This document shows, one piece after another, positions 19,597-29,764 of a stretch of DNA of 64,000 bases. The stretch is from Gammaproteobacteria bacterium (GTDB lineage: Bacteria > Pseudomonadota > Gammaproteobacteria > GCA-001735895): positions 1-64,000 of the forward strand of contig JALSKD010000088.1 of assembly GCA_026989015.1 (NCBI GenBank), read 5' to 3'. Both the position numbers and the translations under genes were made by a program. A model generated the notes under the pieces. The model saw nothing but the letters and a program-made list of their open reading frames with translations, searched no databases and was not told where the DNA came from. Numbering within the stretch: the stretch's first letter is position 1; every line of letters begins with the position of its first letter.

Positions 19597-22500
19597 TGCT
19601 GGGCGGTGAGGGCCAGCAGGCGGCGCACTTCGAAGACGGCGACGCTGGCCATGGTGTAGTCGAGCTTGCGCAGGGCCTGCAGTTCGGCAAGCATCTGATC
19701 GTAACGGCGAACGGCGTAGTCGTAGTGTTGCAGCCACTGCTTCAGCGCCTTGGTGGTGTGGCGCTTGTTGGGCACGGCCTGAAGAATGGCCTGGGCCAGT
19801 TCGCGCTGGAAGCGGTGCAGGGTGTTGCGCATGTTGACGATGGCCAGCTGATGCCAGTGGTTGCGCACATTGGTCTCCGAGATCTGGTCACGGACCCAGT
19901 CCAGCTGCAGACGCTCCGACAGGGCGAAGAACAGGCGCGCGGTGTTTTCGATGTGCGAGCGCAGGCTGAGACGGATTTCTATGATGTCGAAGGCGGCGGC
20001 GAGGATGCTGTTTTCGGCCAGTTCTCGGGCGATGTCTTCCGGGAAGCCCTGCTTGATGAACTGCCGGCGGTTGCGGGTATAGGTTCGCCTCACCTGACCG
20101 CTGAGCGCGTGCGGGATGACCTTGCGCAGCCGTCGGCAATCGGCGTGGTAGCGTTCGATCAGGGCTTCCACATCGAGACTGGCCGGATGGTAGCGCAGCA
20201 TCCAGCTGATGGAGCGTTCGAGCAGCCCGGCGATGCCACGGTAGGCCTGGTAGCGCTGGGTCTCGTTGATCCGGCAATCCATCTGATGCAGCCGTTCCCA
20301 CAGCGGATCGATGTCGAGCACGGTCTTGCAGATCTGGTGGGCACGGGCGATGCTGACGATGTTGGCGCCGGTCTCCTCGCGCATCTTGAAGCCAAAGCCG
20401 GGGCCGATCTGGTCGATGACCTGGTTGCTCAGGCGGGTGGCGATGATCTCGCGCTTGAGCGGGTGGCTGAGAATTTCCTCGCGGAAGGCCGCGCGCATCG
20501 GTTCCGGGAAATAGTCCAGTAGAACCTGCTGGGCGAAGCCTTCCTCGGCGATCTCGGAGGCGAGCAGGGCGTTCTTGTAGAACAGCTTGCTGTAGGGCAG
20601 AAGAATGCTGATCTCGGGTGCCGTAAGCCCCTGGTTGCGGGCGATGCGTTCGGTGATCTCGTCCTCGTCGGGCAGGTATTCGAGCGCGCGCTTGAGCACC
20701 TTCTGGTTTTCCAGATGGCGGATGAAACGCCGGTGTTCGTGCATCAGCTCGGGGGACTGCATCAGCACGATGTCGATGATCTGGGTTTGCGCGTAGTTGT
20801 TGCGCAGGCAGAGTTCGGCCACCTCGTCGGTCATGTCTTCGAGCAGGCGGTTGCGTTCCTGCTGGGTCATCTCGCCGCGCAGCACCATGCGCGAGAAGGC
20901 GATCTTGATGTTGACCTCGTGGTCGGAACAGTCGACGCCGGCGGAATTGTCGATGGAATCGGTATAGATCAGCCCGCCGTTCATCGCGTACTCGATGCGT
21001 CCCAGCTGGGTGAAACCCAGATTGCCGCCTTCACCCACCACCTTGACCCTCAGCTCGCGGCCGTTCACCCGTACCGCGTCGTTGGCCTTGTCCATCACAT
21101 CGGCATGGGTTTCGCGCTCGCTCTTCACATAGGTGCCGATGCCACCGTTCCACAACAGGTCCAGCGGTGCCTTCAGCAACAGGCGAATCAGCTCGTCCGG
21201 AGTCACCGAATCACGCGTGCTGCCGGTCAGCGACTTCATCGCGTCGCTCATGACGATCTTCTTCTGGCGGCGGCTGAACACACCGCCACCCTTGCTGATG
21301 AGTTTTTTGTTGTAGTCGTTCCAGCCGGAACGGGGCAGGCGGAACAGGCGCTCGCGTTCGGCGTAGCTGGCCTCGATGTCCGGGTCCGGGTCGATGAAGA
21401 TATGCAGGTGGTTGAAGGCGGCGACGAGCCGGATCTGGCGCGACAACAGCATGCCGTTGCCGAACACATCCCCGGACATGTCGCCGATACCGAGCACGGT
21501 GAAGGGTTCGTTCTGTATGTCCCGGCCCAGCACGCGGAAATGCCGTTTCACCGACTCCCAGGCGCCGCGGGCGGTGATGCCCATCTTTTTGTGGTCGTAG
21601 CCACTGGAACCGCCGGAAGCGAAGGCATCCTGCAGCCAGTAGTCGAGTCGCATGGCAATCGCATTGGCGGTATCGGAGAAGGTCGCCGTGCCTTTGTCGG
21701 CGGCCACCACCAGGTAGGGATCGGGGTCGTCGTAGATGCGGGTGCGCACCGGGTGCACCACCTCGCCATGGACAATGTTGTCGGTCAGTTCCAGCAGCGA
21801 GTGGATGTAGAGTTCATAACAGGCCCTGACTTCGGCAAAACCCTGTTCCCGGTCCAGACCGGCCATGCGCTTGGTGACGAAGCCGCCCTTGGAGCCGGCG
21901 GGCACGATCACCGCGTTCTTGATCATCTGCGCCTTCATCAGGCCCAGCACTTCGGTGCGGTAGTCTTCCTTGCGGTCCGACCAGCGGATGCCGCCTCGGG
22001 CGACCTTGCCGCCGCGCAGGTGGATGCCTTCGAAGCGCGCGCTGTACACGAAGATCTCATACAGCGGGTGCGGTTCCGGCAGTCCGTCCACCAGGGCCGA
22101 TTCGATCTTGAAGGACAGATAGGGGAGTGGGCCGTCTTCCCGCTGGAAGAAATTGGTGCGCACGGTGGCTTCGATCAGGTTCAGCAGCTGCTTGAAGATA
22201 CGGTCCTGATCCAGCGACTCGATGGCATTGAGGTCGGCCAGGTACTCCTCGCGCAGCGGTGCGAATTCGTCGGCGCGTTGTTCGGGGTTGAAATGGAGGT
22301 GAAACAGTTGCACCAGCTTGAGTGTAATGCGCGGGTGCGCGTTCAGAGTTTCGATGATCAGCGCGCGTGAATAGGGGAACTGTATCTGATGCAGGTAGGC
22401 ACTGTAGGCGCGCAGCAGGTTGATGTCGGCTTCGGGCAGACAGGTTTGAAACAGCAGGCTGTTGAAGGCGTCGTTTTCGCTGCGGCCGAGCCATACATCC

Positions 22501-22934
22501 CGATAGAGCTGTTCAAAGTAGGCCGGCAGATCGGCGCTCTCGCCGATGCAGGGGTCGCGGAAATTGCCCAGGCTGAAGTGATGCAGCCACAGAATCTTGC
22601 CGTTGAGCTTCAGCCGGTAGGGTTTTTCCATCAGCACTTCGAGACCCATCGATTCGAGGATGGACATGGAGCGGCTGAGGGTCACGGCATCGCAGATGGC
22701 GTAGAGCTTGATGGCGAAGGCCTGGCCGCTGTCCGAGGGCGTGAGCCGCACCTGCAGGCAGTCTTCGCGTTCGGCGCGGATCAGCTTGTGCAGGTCGAGC
22801 ACTGCCTCGTCCACCTCGAAATCGTCACGGTAGCTGCGCGGAAACAGGTCGTGCAACTCCTTTTTGGTGAAGGACGGCAGATCCGGATCGTCGCCGATGC
22901 GGTCATACAAATCGTCAATCCAGTGCTTGTGCAT
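19593..22934 (-). CDS. NAD-specific glutamate dehydrogenase, short form of the large class
   Basis: A 1113-residue protein that oxidises glutamate to 2-oxoglutarate and ammonia. The catalytic block contains VIVPAGSKGGFV (about residues 338-350) and GIGDMSGDVFGNGML (about 480-495), as in the large bacterial GDH class. That class is usually about 1600 residues with N-terminal regulatory ACT-like regions; here roughly 500 N-terminal residues are missing. The bases upstream (22935-23024) have no room for them, so this is a real short form and not a frameshift. It is coupled to cmoM and follows an aminotransferase by 90 bases. Confidence 0.9.
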   Translation of the reverse strand: MHKHWIDDLYDRIGDDPDLPSFTKKELHDLFPRSYRDDFEVDEAVLDLHKLIRAEREDCLQVRLTPSDSGQAFAIKLYAICDAVTLSRSMSILESMGLEVLMEKPYRLKLNGKILWLHHFSLGNFRDPCIGESADLPAYFEQLYRDVWLGRSENDAFNSLLFQTCLPEADINLLRAYSAYLHQIQFPYSRALIIETLNAHPRITLKLVQLFHLHFNPEQRADEFAPLREEYLADLNAIESLDQDRIFKQLLNLIEATVRTNFFQREDGPLPYLSFKIESALVDGLPEPHPLYEIFVYSARFEGIHLRGGKVARGGIRWSDRKEDYRTEVLGLMKAQMIKNAVIVPAGSKGGFVTKRMAGLDREQGFAEVRACYELYIHSLLELTDNIVHGEVVHPVRTRIYDDPDPYLVVAADKGTATFSDTANAIAMRLDYWLQDAFASGGSSGYDHKKMGITARGAWESVKRHFRVLGRDIQNEPFTVLGIGDMSGDVFGNGMLLSRQIRLVAAFNHLHIFIDPDPDIEASYAERERLFRLPRSGWNDYNKKLISKGGGVFSRRQKKIVMSDAMKSLTGSTRDSVTPDELIRLLLKAPLDLLWNGGIGTYVKSERETHADVMDKANDAVRVNGRELRVKVVGEGGNLGFTQLGRIEYAMNGGLIYTDSIDNSAGVDCSDHEVNIKIAFSRMVLRGEMTQQERNRLLEDMTDEVAELCLRNNYAQTQIIDIVLMQSPELMHEHRRFIRHLENQKVLKRALEYLPDEDEITERIARNQGLTAPEISILLPYSKLFYKNALLASEIAEEGFAQQVLLDYFPEPMRAAFREEILSHPLKREIIATRLSNQVIDQIGPGFGFKMREETGANIVSIARAHQICKTVLDIDPLWERLHQMDCRINETQRYQAYRGIAGLLERSISWMLRYHPASLDVEALIERYHADCRRLRKVIPHALSGQVRRTYTRNRRQFIKQGFPEDIARELAENSILAAAFDIIEIRLSLRSHIENTARLFFALSERLQLDWVRDQISETNVRNHWHQLAIVNMRNTLHRFQRELAQAILQAVPNKRHTTKALKQWLQHYDYAVRRYDQMLAELQALRKLDYTMASVAVFEVRRLLALTAQQ

Positions 22935-23024
22935 GCGTATTCCCTGTCTATCGGTGGTGATGGCTGTGTTGTCCGTTGCTGCGGCAAAACCCTGTATAGC
23001 GCCTTGCCCTGATGACAGTGTAGT

Positions 23025-24323
23025 TCAAGCGGTCGGCAGCCAGTTGGTAATTCGGTCACAGGCCTGGGCCAGCGTTGCCAGCTCCGGGCGATCCAGGTCG
23101 ACCTGCAGATCCGGCTCGTCCAGCACCTGCTGCAGCAGGCCTTCGCCGTCGAAATCGACCAGCGCCAGGCGCAGCGCCAACCGGTCAGGCAGCCCGAAAT
23201 CCTCTCCGGGCAGGGTGGCGACACCGGTTTCTTCCAGCAGTGCAGCGGCCAGTTGCGGTGCGTTGGCGATGCCGCGCTGCCGCAAGGCTTCGGTCTGAGA
23301 CGCAAAATCCGCCAGGCAGTAGAACCCGCCACCGGGCGTCACCACATCCACGCCGGCGGCGCGCAGGCGTTGGCTGAAATCGATGCCGATGCCACGCATG
23401 ATGTGTCGGCAGGCATGGATGTAGCCAATCAGTGCGGGGGAATCCTCAAAGGCGCAGATCGATGCCATCTGGATCGGTGCCGATACCGAGGTGAAGGTTT
23501 CGCTGGCGATTACCGTCATCGCCCGCAGCAGGTGGCGCAATTCCGGCGGGAAGGCGAAAAAGCCGAGTCGCCAGCCACCTGCGCCGGCCCATTTGCTGAT
23601 GCCATTGCTGATGACCGTGCGTTCCGGGCAATAGCGGGCAATGGAACGGTGATCGCCGCGGTAGTGCAGCTCGCTGTAGATCTCGTCCGAGAGAATGATC
23701 ACCGCATGCCGGCGGGCCACCGCGGCCAGCTGCTCCAGTTCCAGTGCGTCGTAACAGGCGCCGCTGGGGTTGTTCGGGCTGTTGAGTATCAGCAATTGGC
23801 AGCGACCACCTGCGCGCCGCCGGCAGTGAGCATCGAGGTCTTCCGCGGTCAGTTTCCAGCCCCGGTTCGGGCGGGTTGGAATCCAGTGCACGATTTTGCC
23901 GAGCAGTGCGGCCTGCGGTGCGTAGGAGACCCAGCTCGGGGCGGGCAGAACCAGCTCGCAATCCAATGCCATCTGCAGCCCGAACAGCAATTCCTTCGTG
24001 CCCGGCCCGATGATGATGTCGGCAGCGCTGCGATCCAGCCCCTCGCTGCGCTTCAGAAAGCCGGCGATCGCCTCGCGCAGCGGAAGGTAGCCCTGAACCG
24101 CCATGTAGTCCTTGGCTCGGGCATAGGCCTGAAGCCGGGACACCATCAACTCGGGAACGGGGAACGGGGATTGGCCCAGACCGAGCCGGAACACCGTCTT
24201 CCCCTCTCGCTGCAGGCGACGGCTTTTCTCATTGATCGCCAGGGTGGCGGATTTGGGGATGTCCAGCAGGCGGTCGTTGATGATCACCTGCGCGTGATGA
24301 AAGTGGTCGTCGAGGGCGTGCAT
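23025..24323 (-). CDS. class I/II PLP-dependent aminotransferase
   Basis: A 432-residue fold-type I aminotransferase. The PLP lysine is K244 in SNGISKWAGAGGWRLG, the substrate arginine region is near the end, and LNSPNNPSG and LSDEIYSELHY are the cofactor-binding blocks. The substrate cannot be read; aspartate, aromatic or branched amino acids are all possible. It is the first gene of a minus-strand unit with the glutamate dehydrogenase, which would recycle the glutamate it forms (inference). Confidence 0.85.
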   Translation of the reverse strand: MHALDDHFHHAQVIINDRLLDIPKSATLAINEKSRRLQREGKTVFRLGLGQSPFPVPELMVSRLQAYARAKDYMAVQGYLPLREAIAGFLKRSEGLDRSAADIIIGPGTKELLFGLQMALDCELVLPAPSWVSYAPQAALLGKIVHWIPTRPNRGWKLTAEDLDAHCRRRAGGRCQLLILNSPNNPSGACYDALELEQLAAVARRHAVIILSDEIYSELHYRGDHRSIARYCPERTVISNGISKWAGAGGWRLGFFAFPPELRHLLRAMTVIASETFTSVSAPIQMASICAFEDSPALIGYIHACRHIMRGIGIDFSQRLRAAGVDVVTPGGGFYCLADFASQTEALRQRGIANAPQLAAALLEETGVATLPGEDFGLPDRLALRLALVDFDGEGLLQQVLDEPDLQVDLDRPELATLAQACDRITNWLPTA

Positions 24324-24416
24324 GGACGGATCTCGTAATGTAACAGCGCTAGGCTAGGGGCCGTGTGCCAACCCTGCAATACGCTTTCGGTATATCGTTA
24401 ATCCAACCGTGAATGT

Positions 24417-24446
24417 GGCCGCACGCGCAGGGATGCGGCCGGTTTT
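24417..24446 (+). terminator. terminator-like hairpin between divergent aminotransferases
   Basis: GGCCGCA (24417-24423) pairs with TGCGGCC (24434-24440) and is followed by GGTTTT. No plus-strand gene ends here, so if used it would act in the leader of the aminotransferase that starts at 24565. I see no convincing leader peptide. Confidence 0.35.
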
Positions 24447-24564
24447 GTCGCGCCGGATAGTGCAAATGCTTATGACGCTAGAGCGAAGCCTTCTAAGCCG
24501 TGAGCCGGTTGACAGGGCAGGGGGGCTTCTTCGATGATGCGACTTTTCCTGAACGGATCGACCG

Positions 24565-25821
24565 ATGAAACTGTCCGCTGCCGCAGAAGCCATCACCACC
24601 TCGCCGATACTCGTCATTGCCGCCGAGATCAACCGCCGGATCGCCGAGGGACAACGGGTCTACAATCTGACGGTAGGCGATTTCGACGCCTCGATCTTTC
24701 CGATTCCCGAAGCCCTGACCGAAGGCATCATCGATGCCTACCGGGCGCAGCAGACCAATTACCCCGGTGCCTTTGGACTCGACATTCTGCGCAAGGGGGT
24801 GGCACACCTGCTGCAACGGACATGCGGCGTCGAGCACGCGCTGGACGAGATACAGATCGCCAGCGGCTCGCGGCCGCTGATCTATTCCTTTTATCAAAGC
24901 GTGGTCGATCCGGGCGACCGGGTGGTGTATCCGGTGCCTTCCTGGAACAACGAATACTATTGCCAGTTGCTCGGCGCGCATCCGGTGCCGGTGGATACCC
25001 GGCCGGAAGACAACTTCTTCCCCACCGCCGATGCCCTGCGTCCAGTGATTGAAGACGCCAGCCTGCTGGCCCTGTGCTCGCCGCAGAACCCCACCGGTAC
25101 GCTGATGGATCGAGATCAGTTACTGGATATCTGTACTCTGGTGGTGGAGGAGAATCGCCGCCGTCCGGCTGGAGCCAAGCCGCTGTATGTGATGTTCGAC
25201 CAGGTCTACTGGCTGCTGACATTCGGCGCTCATGCCTTCCATCACCCGCTGGCGGTCTGTCCGGAGATTCGGCCCTATGCGGTGTTCATCGATGGCGTAT
25301 CGAAATCCTTTGCCGGCACCGGTGTGCGCGTCGGCTGGGGCACGGGGCCGGCCGAGATCATCGGCAAGATGCGTGCTTTCATCGCCCATGTGGGCGCCTG
25401 GGCACCGAAACCCGAGCAGATTGCCTGTGGCGGTTTTCTGGCCAATGACGCTGCAGTAGACAGCTTCCTCGACCGCTTTCGCAGTGAATTGCAGGCGCGA
25501 TTGCAGGGCTTCTACGACGGCATCATGGCGCTGCGGGCCGAGGGCTTCGATGTCGATGCCATCGCCCCACAGGCGGCCATCTACCTGTCGGTGCGCCTCG
25601 GCCTGAAGGGGCGCGTCACGCCTTCGGGCCGAAGGCTGGAGGATGATGAGTCGGTCCGTGCCTGGCTGCTGGACGAGGTCGGCATTGGCGTGTTGCCATT
25701 TTCCTGGTTCGGAGCGGACCGGCATGCCGACTGGTACCGCATATCGGTGGGCACCTGCCGGCGCGAACAGGTACAGGAAATCCTGGCTGTGCTCGGCAAT
25801 GCCTTGCGGACTCTCGCCTGA
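24565..25821 (+). CDS. class I/II PLP-dependent aminotransferase
   Basis: A 418-residue aminotransferase, only distantly like its divergent neighbour. The PLP lysine is K247 in GVSKSFAGTGVRVGW, and CSPQNPTGTLMD and VMFDQVYWLLTF hold the cofactor residues. The opening, with SPILVIAAEINRRIAEGQ and YNLTVGDFD, is typical of the AspC/TyrB-like class. The exact substrate is unknown. The ATG at 24565 has only a weak ribosome-binding site (ACGGA). Confidence 0.85.
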   Translation: MKLSAAAEAITTSPILVIAAEINRRIAEGQRVYNLTVGDFDASIFPIPEALTEGIIDAYRAQQTNYPGAFGLDILRKGVAHLLQRTCGVEHALDEIQIASGSRPLIYSFYQSVVDPGDRVVYPVPSWNNEYYCQLLGAHPVPVDTRPEDNFFPTADALRPVIEDASLLALCSPQNPTGTLMDRDQLLDICTLVVEENRRRPAGAKPLYVMFDQVYWLLTFGAHAFHHPLAVCPEIRPYAVFIDGVSKSFAGTGVRVGWGTGPAEIIGKMRAFIAHVGAWAPKPEQIACGGFLANDAAVDSFLDRFRSELQARLQGFYDGIMALRAEGFDVDAIAPQAAIYLSVRLGLKGRVTPSGRRLEDDESVRAWLLDEVGIGVLPFSWFGADRHADWYRISVGTCRREQVQEILAVLGNALRTLA

Positions 25822-25901
25822 ACGGCCGTTCGCCGTGGGTGGATTTCCGCCCATAGAAGCGTTTCATCAGGTGATATAACAAAAACATCAATAACCGCCA
25901 T

Positions 25902-25929
25902 TTGTTTTCGACTTTCACGGTGATATATT
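25902..25929 (+). promoter_or_regulatory. candidate promoter for the TRAP transporter operon
   Basis: TTGTTT (25902-25907), 16 bases, TATATT (25924-25929). The leader of about 90 bases contains the hairpin GGCCTGCCTTCAGGCC and an AGGAG site before the binding-protein gene. This gap has noticeably more A and T than the flanking genes. Confidence 0.45.
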
Positions 25930-26027
25930 GCCTTCTGCTGGATCGGGCCGCTCGCCGTTTGGCGGCCTGCCTTCAGGCCCAATAACAATAAACATCCGTT
26001 TTACAGACCAAGCAGGAGTAAACACTC

Positions 26028-27008
26028 ATGAAGAAGACCTTTTCCAAAACCTTGCTCACCGCGGGCGTAGCGCTGGCGGCTTCCATCGGCGCCACTTCGA
26101 GCATGGCGGCCGAGTTCATCACCATCGGCACCGGCGGTGTCACCGGTGTCTATTATCCCACCGGCGGCGCCATCTGCCGTCTGGTCAACAAGGGCCGCAA
26201 GCAGCACGGTGTGCGTTGCTCGGTCGAGTCCACCGGCGGTTCCGTCTACAACATCAACGCCATTCGTTCCGGCGAACTGGATATGGGCGTGGCCCAGTCC
26301 GACTGGCAGTACCATGCCTATAACGGCACCGGCAAGGAGGCCTTTATCAAGGCCGGTCCGTTCAAGGAGTTGCGCGCCGTGTTTTCGGTTCATCCCGAGC
26401 CGGTCACCATCGTTGCCCGCAAGGACGCCAACATCAAGCATGTCGATGATCTGGTCGGCAAGCGCGTCAACATCGGCAACCCGGGTTCCGGCACCGAGGC
26501 CACCTGGAATGTCATGTGGAAGGCGCTGGGCCATACCAACAAGGATCTGAAGCTGGCGGCGCAAATGAAGTCTTCCGAGACTCCGGGCGCGCTCTGTGAC
26601 AACAAGATCGATGCCTTCTTCTGGCTGGTCGGTCACCCGGCGGCACTGAACAAGGAAGCCACCACCACCTGTGACGCCAATCTGGTTGAAGTCACCGGTC
26701 CGGCCATCGACAAGCTGGTTGCCGATAACCCGTATTACGACACCGCGACCATCCCCGGCGGCATGTACCGCGGCAACCCGAATGACATCCCGACCTTCGG
26801 CGTGTTCGCGACCTTCGTTTCGTCCACCCGCACTTCACCCGACACCGTGTACCAGGTGGTCAAGGCCGTATTCGACAACTTCGATCAGTTCAAGAAGCTG
26901 CATCCGGCCTTCGCCAACCTCAAGGAGAAGGACATGATCAAGAAAGCCCTGTCCGCTCCTCTGCACGAAGGTGCCGTGCGTTACTACAAGGAACGCGGCT
27001 GGATGTAA
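26028..27008 (+). CDS. TAXI-family TRAP transporter solute-binding protein
   Basis: A 326-residue periplasmic receptor. A signal peptide (1-27, ending ATSSMA) precedes the TAXI signature ([21 protein letters not shown]). TAXI proteins deliver small carboxylates or amino acids such as glutamate or 2-oxoglutarate to a TRAP permease; the ligand here is unknown. AGGAG lies 10 bases before the start. Two stem-loops separate it from the permease, as expected where the receptor is made in excess. Confidence 0.95.
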   Translation: MKKTFSKTLLTAGVALAASIGATSSMAAEFITIGTGGVTGVYYPTGGAICRLVNKGRKQHGVRCSVESTGGSVYNINAIRSGELDMGVAQSDWQYHAYNGTGKEAFIKAGPFKELRAVFSVHPEPVTIVARKDANIKHVDDLVGKRVNIGNPGSGTEATWNVMWKALGHTNKDLKLAAQMKSSETPGALCDNKIDAFFWLVGHPAALNKEATTTCDANLVEVTGPAIDKLVADNPYYDTATIPGGMYRGNPNDIPTFGVFATFVSSTRTSPDTVYQVVKAVFDNFDQFKKLHPAFANLKEKDMIKKALSAPLHEGAVRYYKERGWM

Positions 27009-27022
27009 TTTCCGCGGAGACA

Positions 27023-27103
27023 AGGGGCGCCTCGGCGCCCCTTTCTCGTTCCTCCCCGTGCGTTTCCAAAACCAAGTCAGTCGCCGGGCGGCTGCTGACT
27101 TGG
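27023..27103 (+). terminator. two stem-loops between receptor and permease genes
   Basis: First hairpin: AAGGGGCGCC (27023-27032) with GGCGCCCCTT (27035-27044), followed by TCTCGTT. Second hairpin: CCAAGTCAG (27072-27080) with CTGACTTGG (27095-27103). Both are perfect. They probably act as a partial terminator or 3' stabiliser that lets some transcription reach the permease. Confidence 0.65.
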
Positions 27104-27140
27104 CTTTGCAAATCTCATAATAAAAGGGGGAGACATACCG

Positions 27141-29744
27141 ATGGTCGACACCACCAAGACTGCAAGCGACGCCGATCTGGAGGCGATGATTGCAGAAACC
27201 GATACCGGCGCACGACAACCCGAGGGCGGAGTCGGCAAACTGCTGATCGTGATCGCCTTTGCCTGGTCCTTGTTCCAGCTCTGGATCGCATCGCCGTTCT
27301 TCTACACGCTGGGCGAATATGTATCCTGGCTGCGGCTGAACAACACCGATACCCGCTCGATCCACCTGGCCTTTGCCCTGTGTCTGGCCTATCTGGCCTA
27401 TCCTACCTTCAAGCGCTCGCCACGCAGCTACATACCGGTGCAGGACTGGATCATGGCCATCGTTGCCGTGGCCTGTGCCATGTACCTGTCGGTATTCGCA
27501 CTGGAACTGGCCGAGCGTCCCGGTCTTCCGACCACGCTGGATCTGGTGGTTTCCGGAATCGGGCTTGTCATGGTGCTGGAAGCGGCGCGCCGCTCGCTCG
27601 GCCCACCGCTGATGGTGATCGCGCTGCTGTTCCTGTTGTATGTCTTTTTCGGGCATCTGGCGCCAGAAGTCATCGCCTGGAAGGGCGCGAGCTTTGCCAA
27701 GGCGATGAACCACATGTGGCTGTCGCAGGAAGGCGTGTTCGGCGTGGCCCTGGGTGTGTCCACCAGCATGGTATTCCTGTTCGTGCTGTTCGGTTCGATG
27801 CTGGAGAAGGCTGGCGCGGGCAATTACTTCATCTGGGTGGCCTTTTCCCTGCTCGGTCACATGCGGGGAGGTCCGGCCAAGGCGGCTGTGGTCTCCTCGG
27901 CGATGACCGGCCTGGTGTCCGGTTCGTCGATCGCCAATGTGGTCACCACCGGCACCTTCACCATACCCCTGATGAAGCGGGTCGGCTTCCCGGCCGAGAA
28001 AGCGGGCGCGGTCGAGGTGGCCTCATCCACCAATGGCCAGCTGACGCCGCCGGTCATGGGCGCCGCGGCCTTCCTGATGATCGAGTTTGTCGGCATCTCC
28101 TACATCGAGGTCATCAAGCACGCCTTCCTGCCGGCGATCATTTCCTATATTGCTCTGGTTTACATCGTCCATCTGGAAGCCTCCAAGGCCGGTCTTGAGG
28201 GGCTGCCGCGGGCGATCAAGCGATCCTTCCTGCAGTCGATGCTGGTGTTCCTGGTCAATGTGCTCGGCATCATCATACTTTCCGGCATCGTGTATTACGG
28301 TTTTGGCTGGGTCAAGGATGTGGCCGGTGACGCCACCTTGTGGGTGGCCAGTGCGATCATTCTGGCCGTCTATGTGGCGCTGGTGAAATACTCGACCCGC
28401 TTCCCCGAACTGGGTAACAGCGACGAGATCGATCAGCTTCCGGTACCCGGACCGATCGTCAAGGCCGGTCTCTACTACCTGCTGCCGGTGGTGGTGCTGA
28501 TCTGGTGCCTGACCGTCGAGCGCTTGTCGCCCGGACTCTCCGCCTACTATGCCTCGTTGTTCATGGTGGTGATCCTGTTCACCCACAAGCCGTTGAAAGC
28601 CTTCTTCAAGGGGCAGGGACAGATCGGCGCCAAACTGCGTGAGGGTGCGGGGGATTTTGTCGATGGCATGGTCACCGGTGCCCGCAACATGATCGGCATC
28701 GGTGTGGCCACCGCCTGCGCCGGCATCATTCTGGGCACCGTTACCCTGACGGGTATTGGCCTGGTGATGTCCGAATTCGTCGAGTTCATATCCGCCGGCA
28801 ATATCATCCTGATGTTGCTGTTCACCGCGGGCATCAGCCTGCTGCTGGGGATGGGACTGCCGACCACCGCCAATTACATTGTGGTGTCCTCGCTGATGGC
28901 GCCAGTCATCGTGCAGGTGGGTGCCGCCAATGGTCTGATCGTTCCACTGATTGCGGTCCATCTGTTCGTGTTCTATTTCGGCATTCTGGCGGACGACACG
29001 CCACCGGTGGGTCTGGCGGCTTATGCCGCGGCAGCGATTTCCGGGGGTGATCCGATCAAGACCGGCGTGCAGGGTTTCACCTACGACATCCGCACCGCGG
29101 TATTGCCGTTCATGTTCATTTTCAATACCGAACTGCTGATGATTGGCATTGGCGGTCCTGTCCATCTGGCGCTGGTGGTGGTGTCGGCAACGGCGGCGAT
29201 GCTGTTGTTCGCTGCGGCCACCCAGGGTTGGTGGCTGACCAAAACCAAACTTTGGGAGACGGCCGCCTTGCTGCTGATCGCATTCACCCTGGTGCGTCCC
29301 GGCTTCTGGTGGGACATGGTCTATCCGCCGTTGCAGAAGGCACCGGCTACGCAGATTTACGACATCGTCAAGGAGCTGCCGCCCAAGTCTCAGGTGCGCG
29401 TGCATGTACTCGGCGAGACCCTGGAAGGCAAGCCTGTCGACAAGGTGGTCATGCTGCCGGTGGGCGAGGCCAATGAAGACGGCAAGGAGCGATTGACCAA
29501 GGCGGCCGGCCTCGAGTTGCGCGAGGAGAACGGCAAGATGCTGATCGACAATCTGGTGTTCGGCAGCGCCGCCGAACGACAGAAACTGGATTTCGACTGG
29601 GAAGTGGCTGATGTACAGGTGCCTGCGGACCGGCCGAGCAAGCAATGGATGTTCATTCCGGCCCTGCTGTTGTTGTTGCTCGTCTATCTGTCGCAGAAAA
29701 GCCGTATCAATGCGGGAAGAAAGCCGGCTGAAGCCGCCGCCTAA
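27141..29744 (+). CDS. TRAP transporter permease, fused 4TM-12TM (DctQM type)
   Basis: An 867-residue inner-membrane protein joining the small DctQ-like and large DctM-like subunits, the usual form for TAXI systems. The N-terminal part has about five helices. The DctM part contains the conserved segments GPAKAAVVSSAMTGLVSGSS, STNGQLTPPVMGAAAFLM and GMGLPTTANYIV, and ends in a hydrophilic domain (about 730-840) and a last helix. It uses an ion gradient, not ATP. GGGGGAGA precedes the start at 27141. Confidence 0.95.
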   Translation: MVDTTKTASDADLEAMIAETDTGARQPEGGVGKLLIVIAFAWSLFQLWIASPFFYTLGEYVSWLRLNNTDTRSIHLAFALCLAYLAYPTFKRSPRSYIPVQDWIMAIVAVACAMYLSVFALELAERPGLPTTLDLVVSGIGLVMVLEAARRSLGPPLMVIALLFLLYVFFGHLAPEVIAWKGASFAKAMNHMWLSQEGVFGVALGVSTSMVFLFVLFGSMLEKAGAGNYFIWVAFSLLGHMRGGPAKAAVVSSAMTGLVSGSSIANVVTTGTFTIPLMKRVGFPAEKAGAVEVASSTNGQLTPPVMGAAAFLMIEFVGISYIEVIKHAFLPAIISYIALVYIVHLEASKAGLEGLPRAIKRSFLQSMLVFLVNVLGIIILSGIVYYGFGWVKDVAGDATLWVASAIILAVYVALVKYSTRFPELGNSDEIDQLPVPGPIVKAGLYYLLPVVVLIWCLTVERLSPGLSAYYASLFMVVILFTHKPLKAFFKGQGQIGAKLREGAGDFVDGMVTGARNMIGIGVATACAGIILGTVTLTGIGLVMSEFVEFISAGNIILMLLFTAGISLLLGMGLPTTANYIVVSSLMAPVIVQVGAANGLIVPLIAVHLFVFYFGILADDTPPVGLAAYAAAAISGGDPIKTGVQGFTYDIRTAVLPFMFIFNTELLMIGIGGPVHLALVVVSATAAMLLFAAATQGWWLTKTKLWETAALLLIAFTLVRPGFWWDMVYPPLQKAPATQIYDIVKELPPKSQVRVHVLGETLEGKPVDKVVMLPVGEANEDGKERLTKAAGLELREENGKMLIDNLVFGSAAERQKLDFDWEVADVQVPADRPSKQWMFIPALLLLLLVYLSQKSRINAGRKPAEAAA

Positions 29745-29764
29745 CCGGAACAGGAGATACTGAC

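Noticed and set aside
24411-24540. Leader peptide with attenuator before the aminotransferase at 24565
   Set aside because: An open frame from a GTG spans the hairpin, but it has no run of regulatory amino-acid codons and no ribosome-binding site. Only the hairpin itself is listed, at low confidence.
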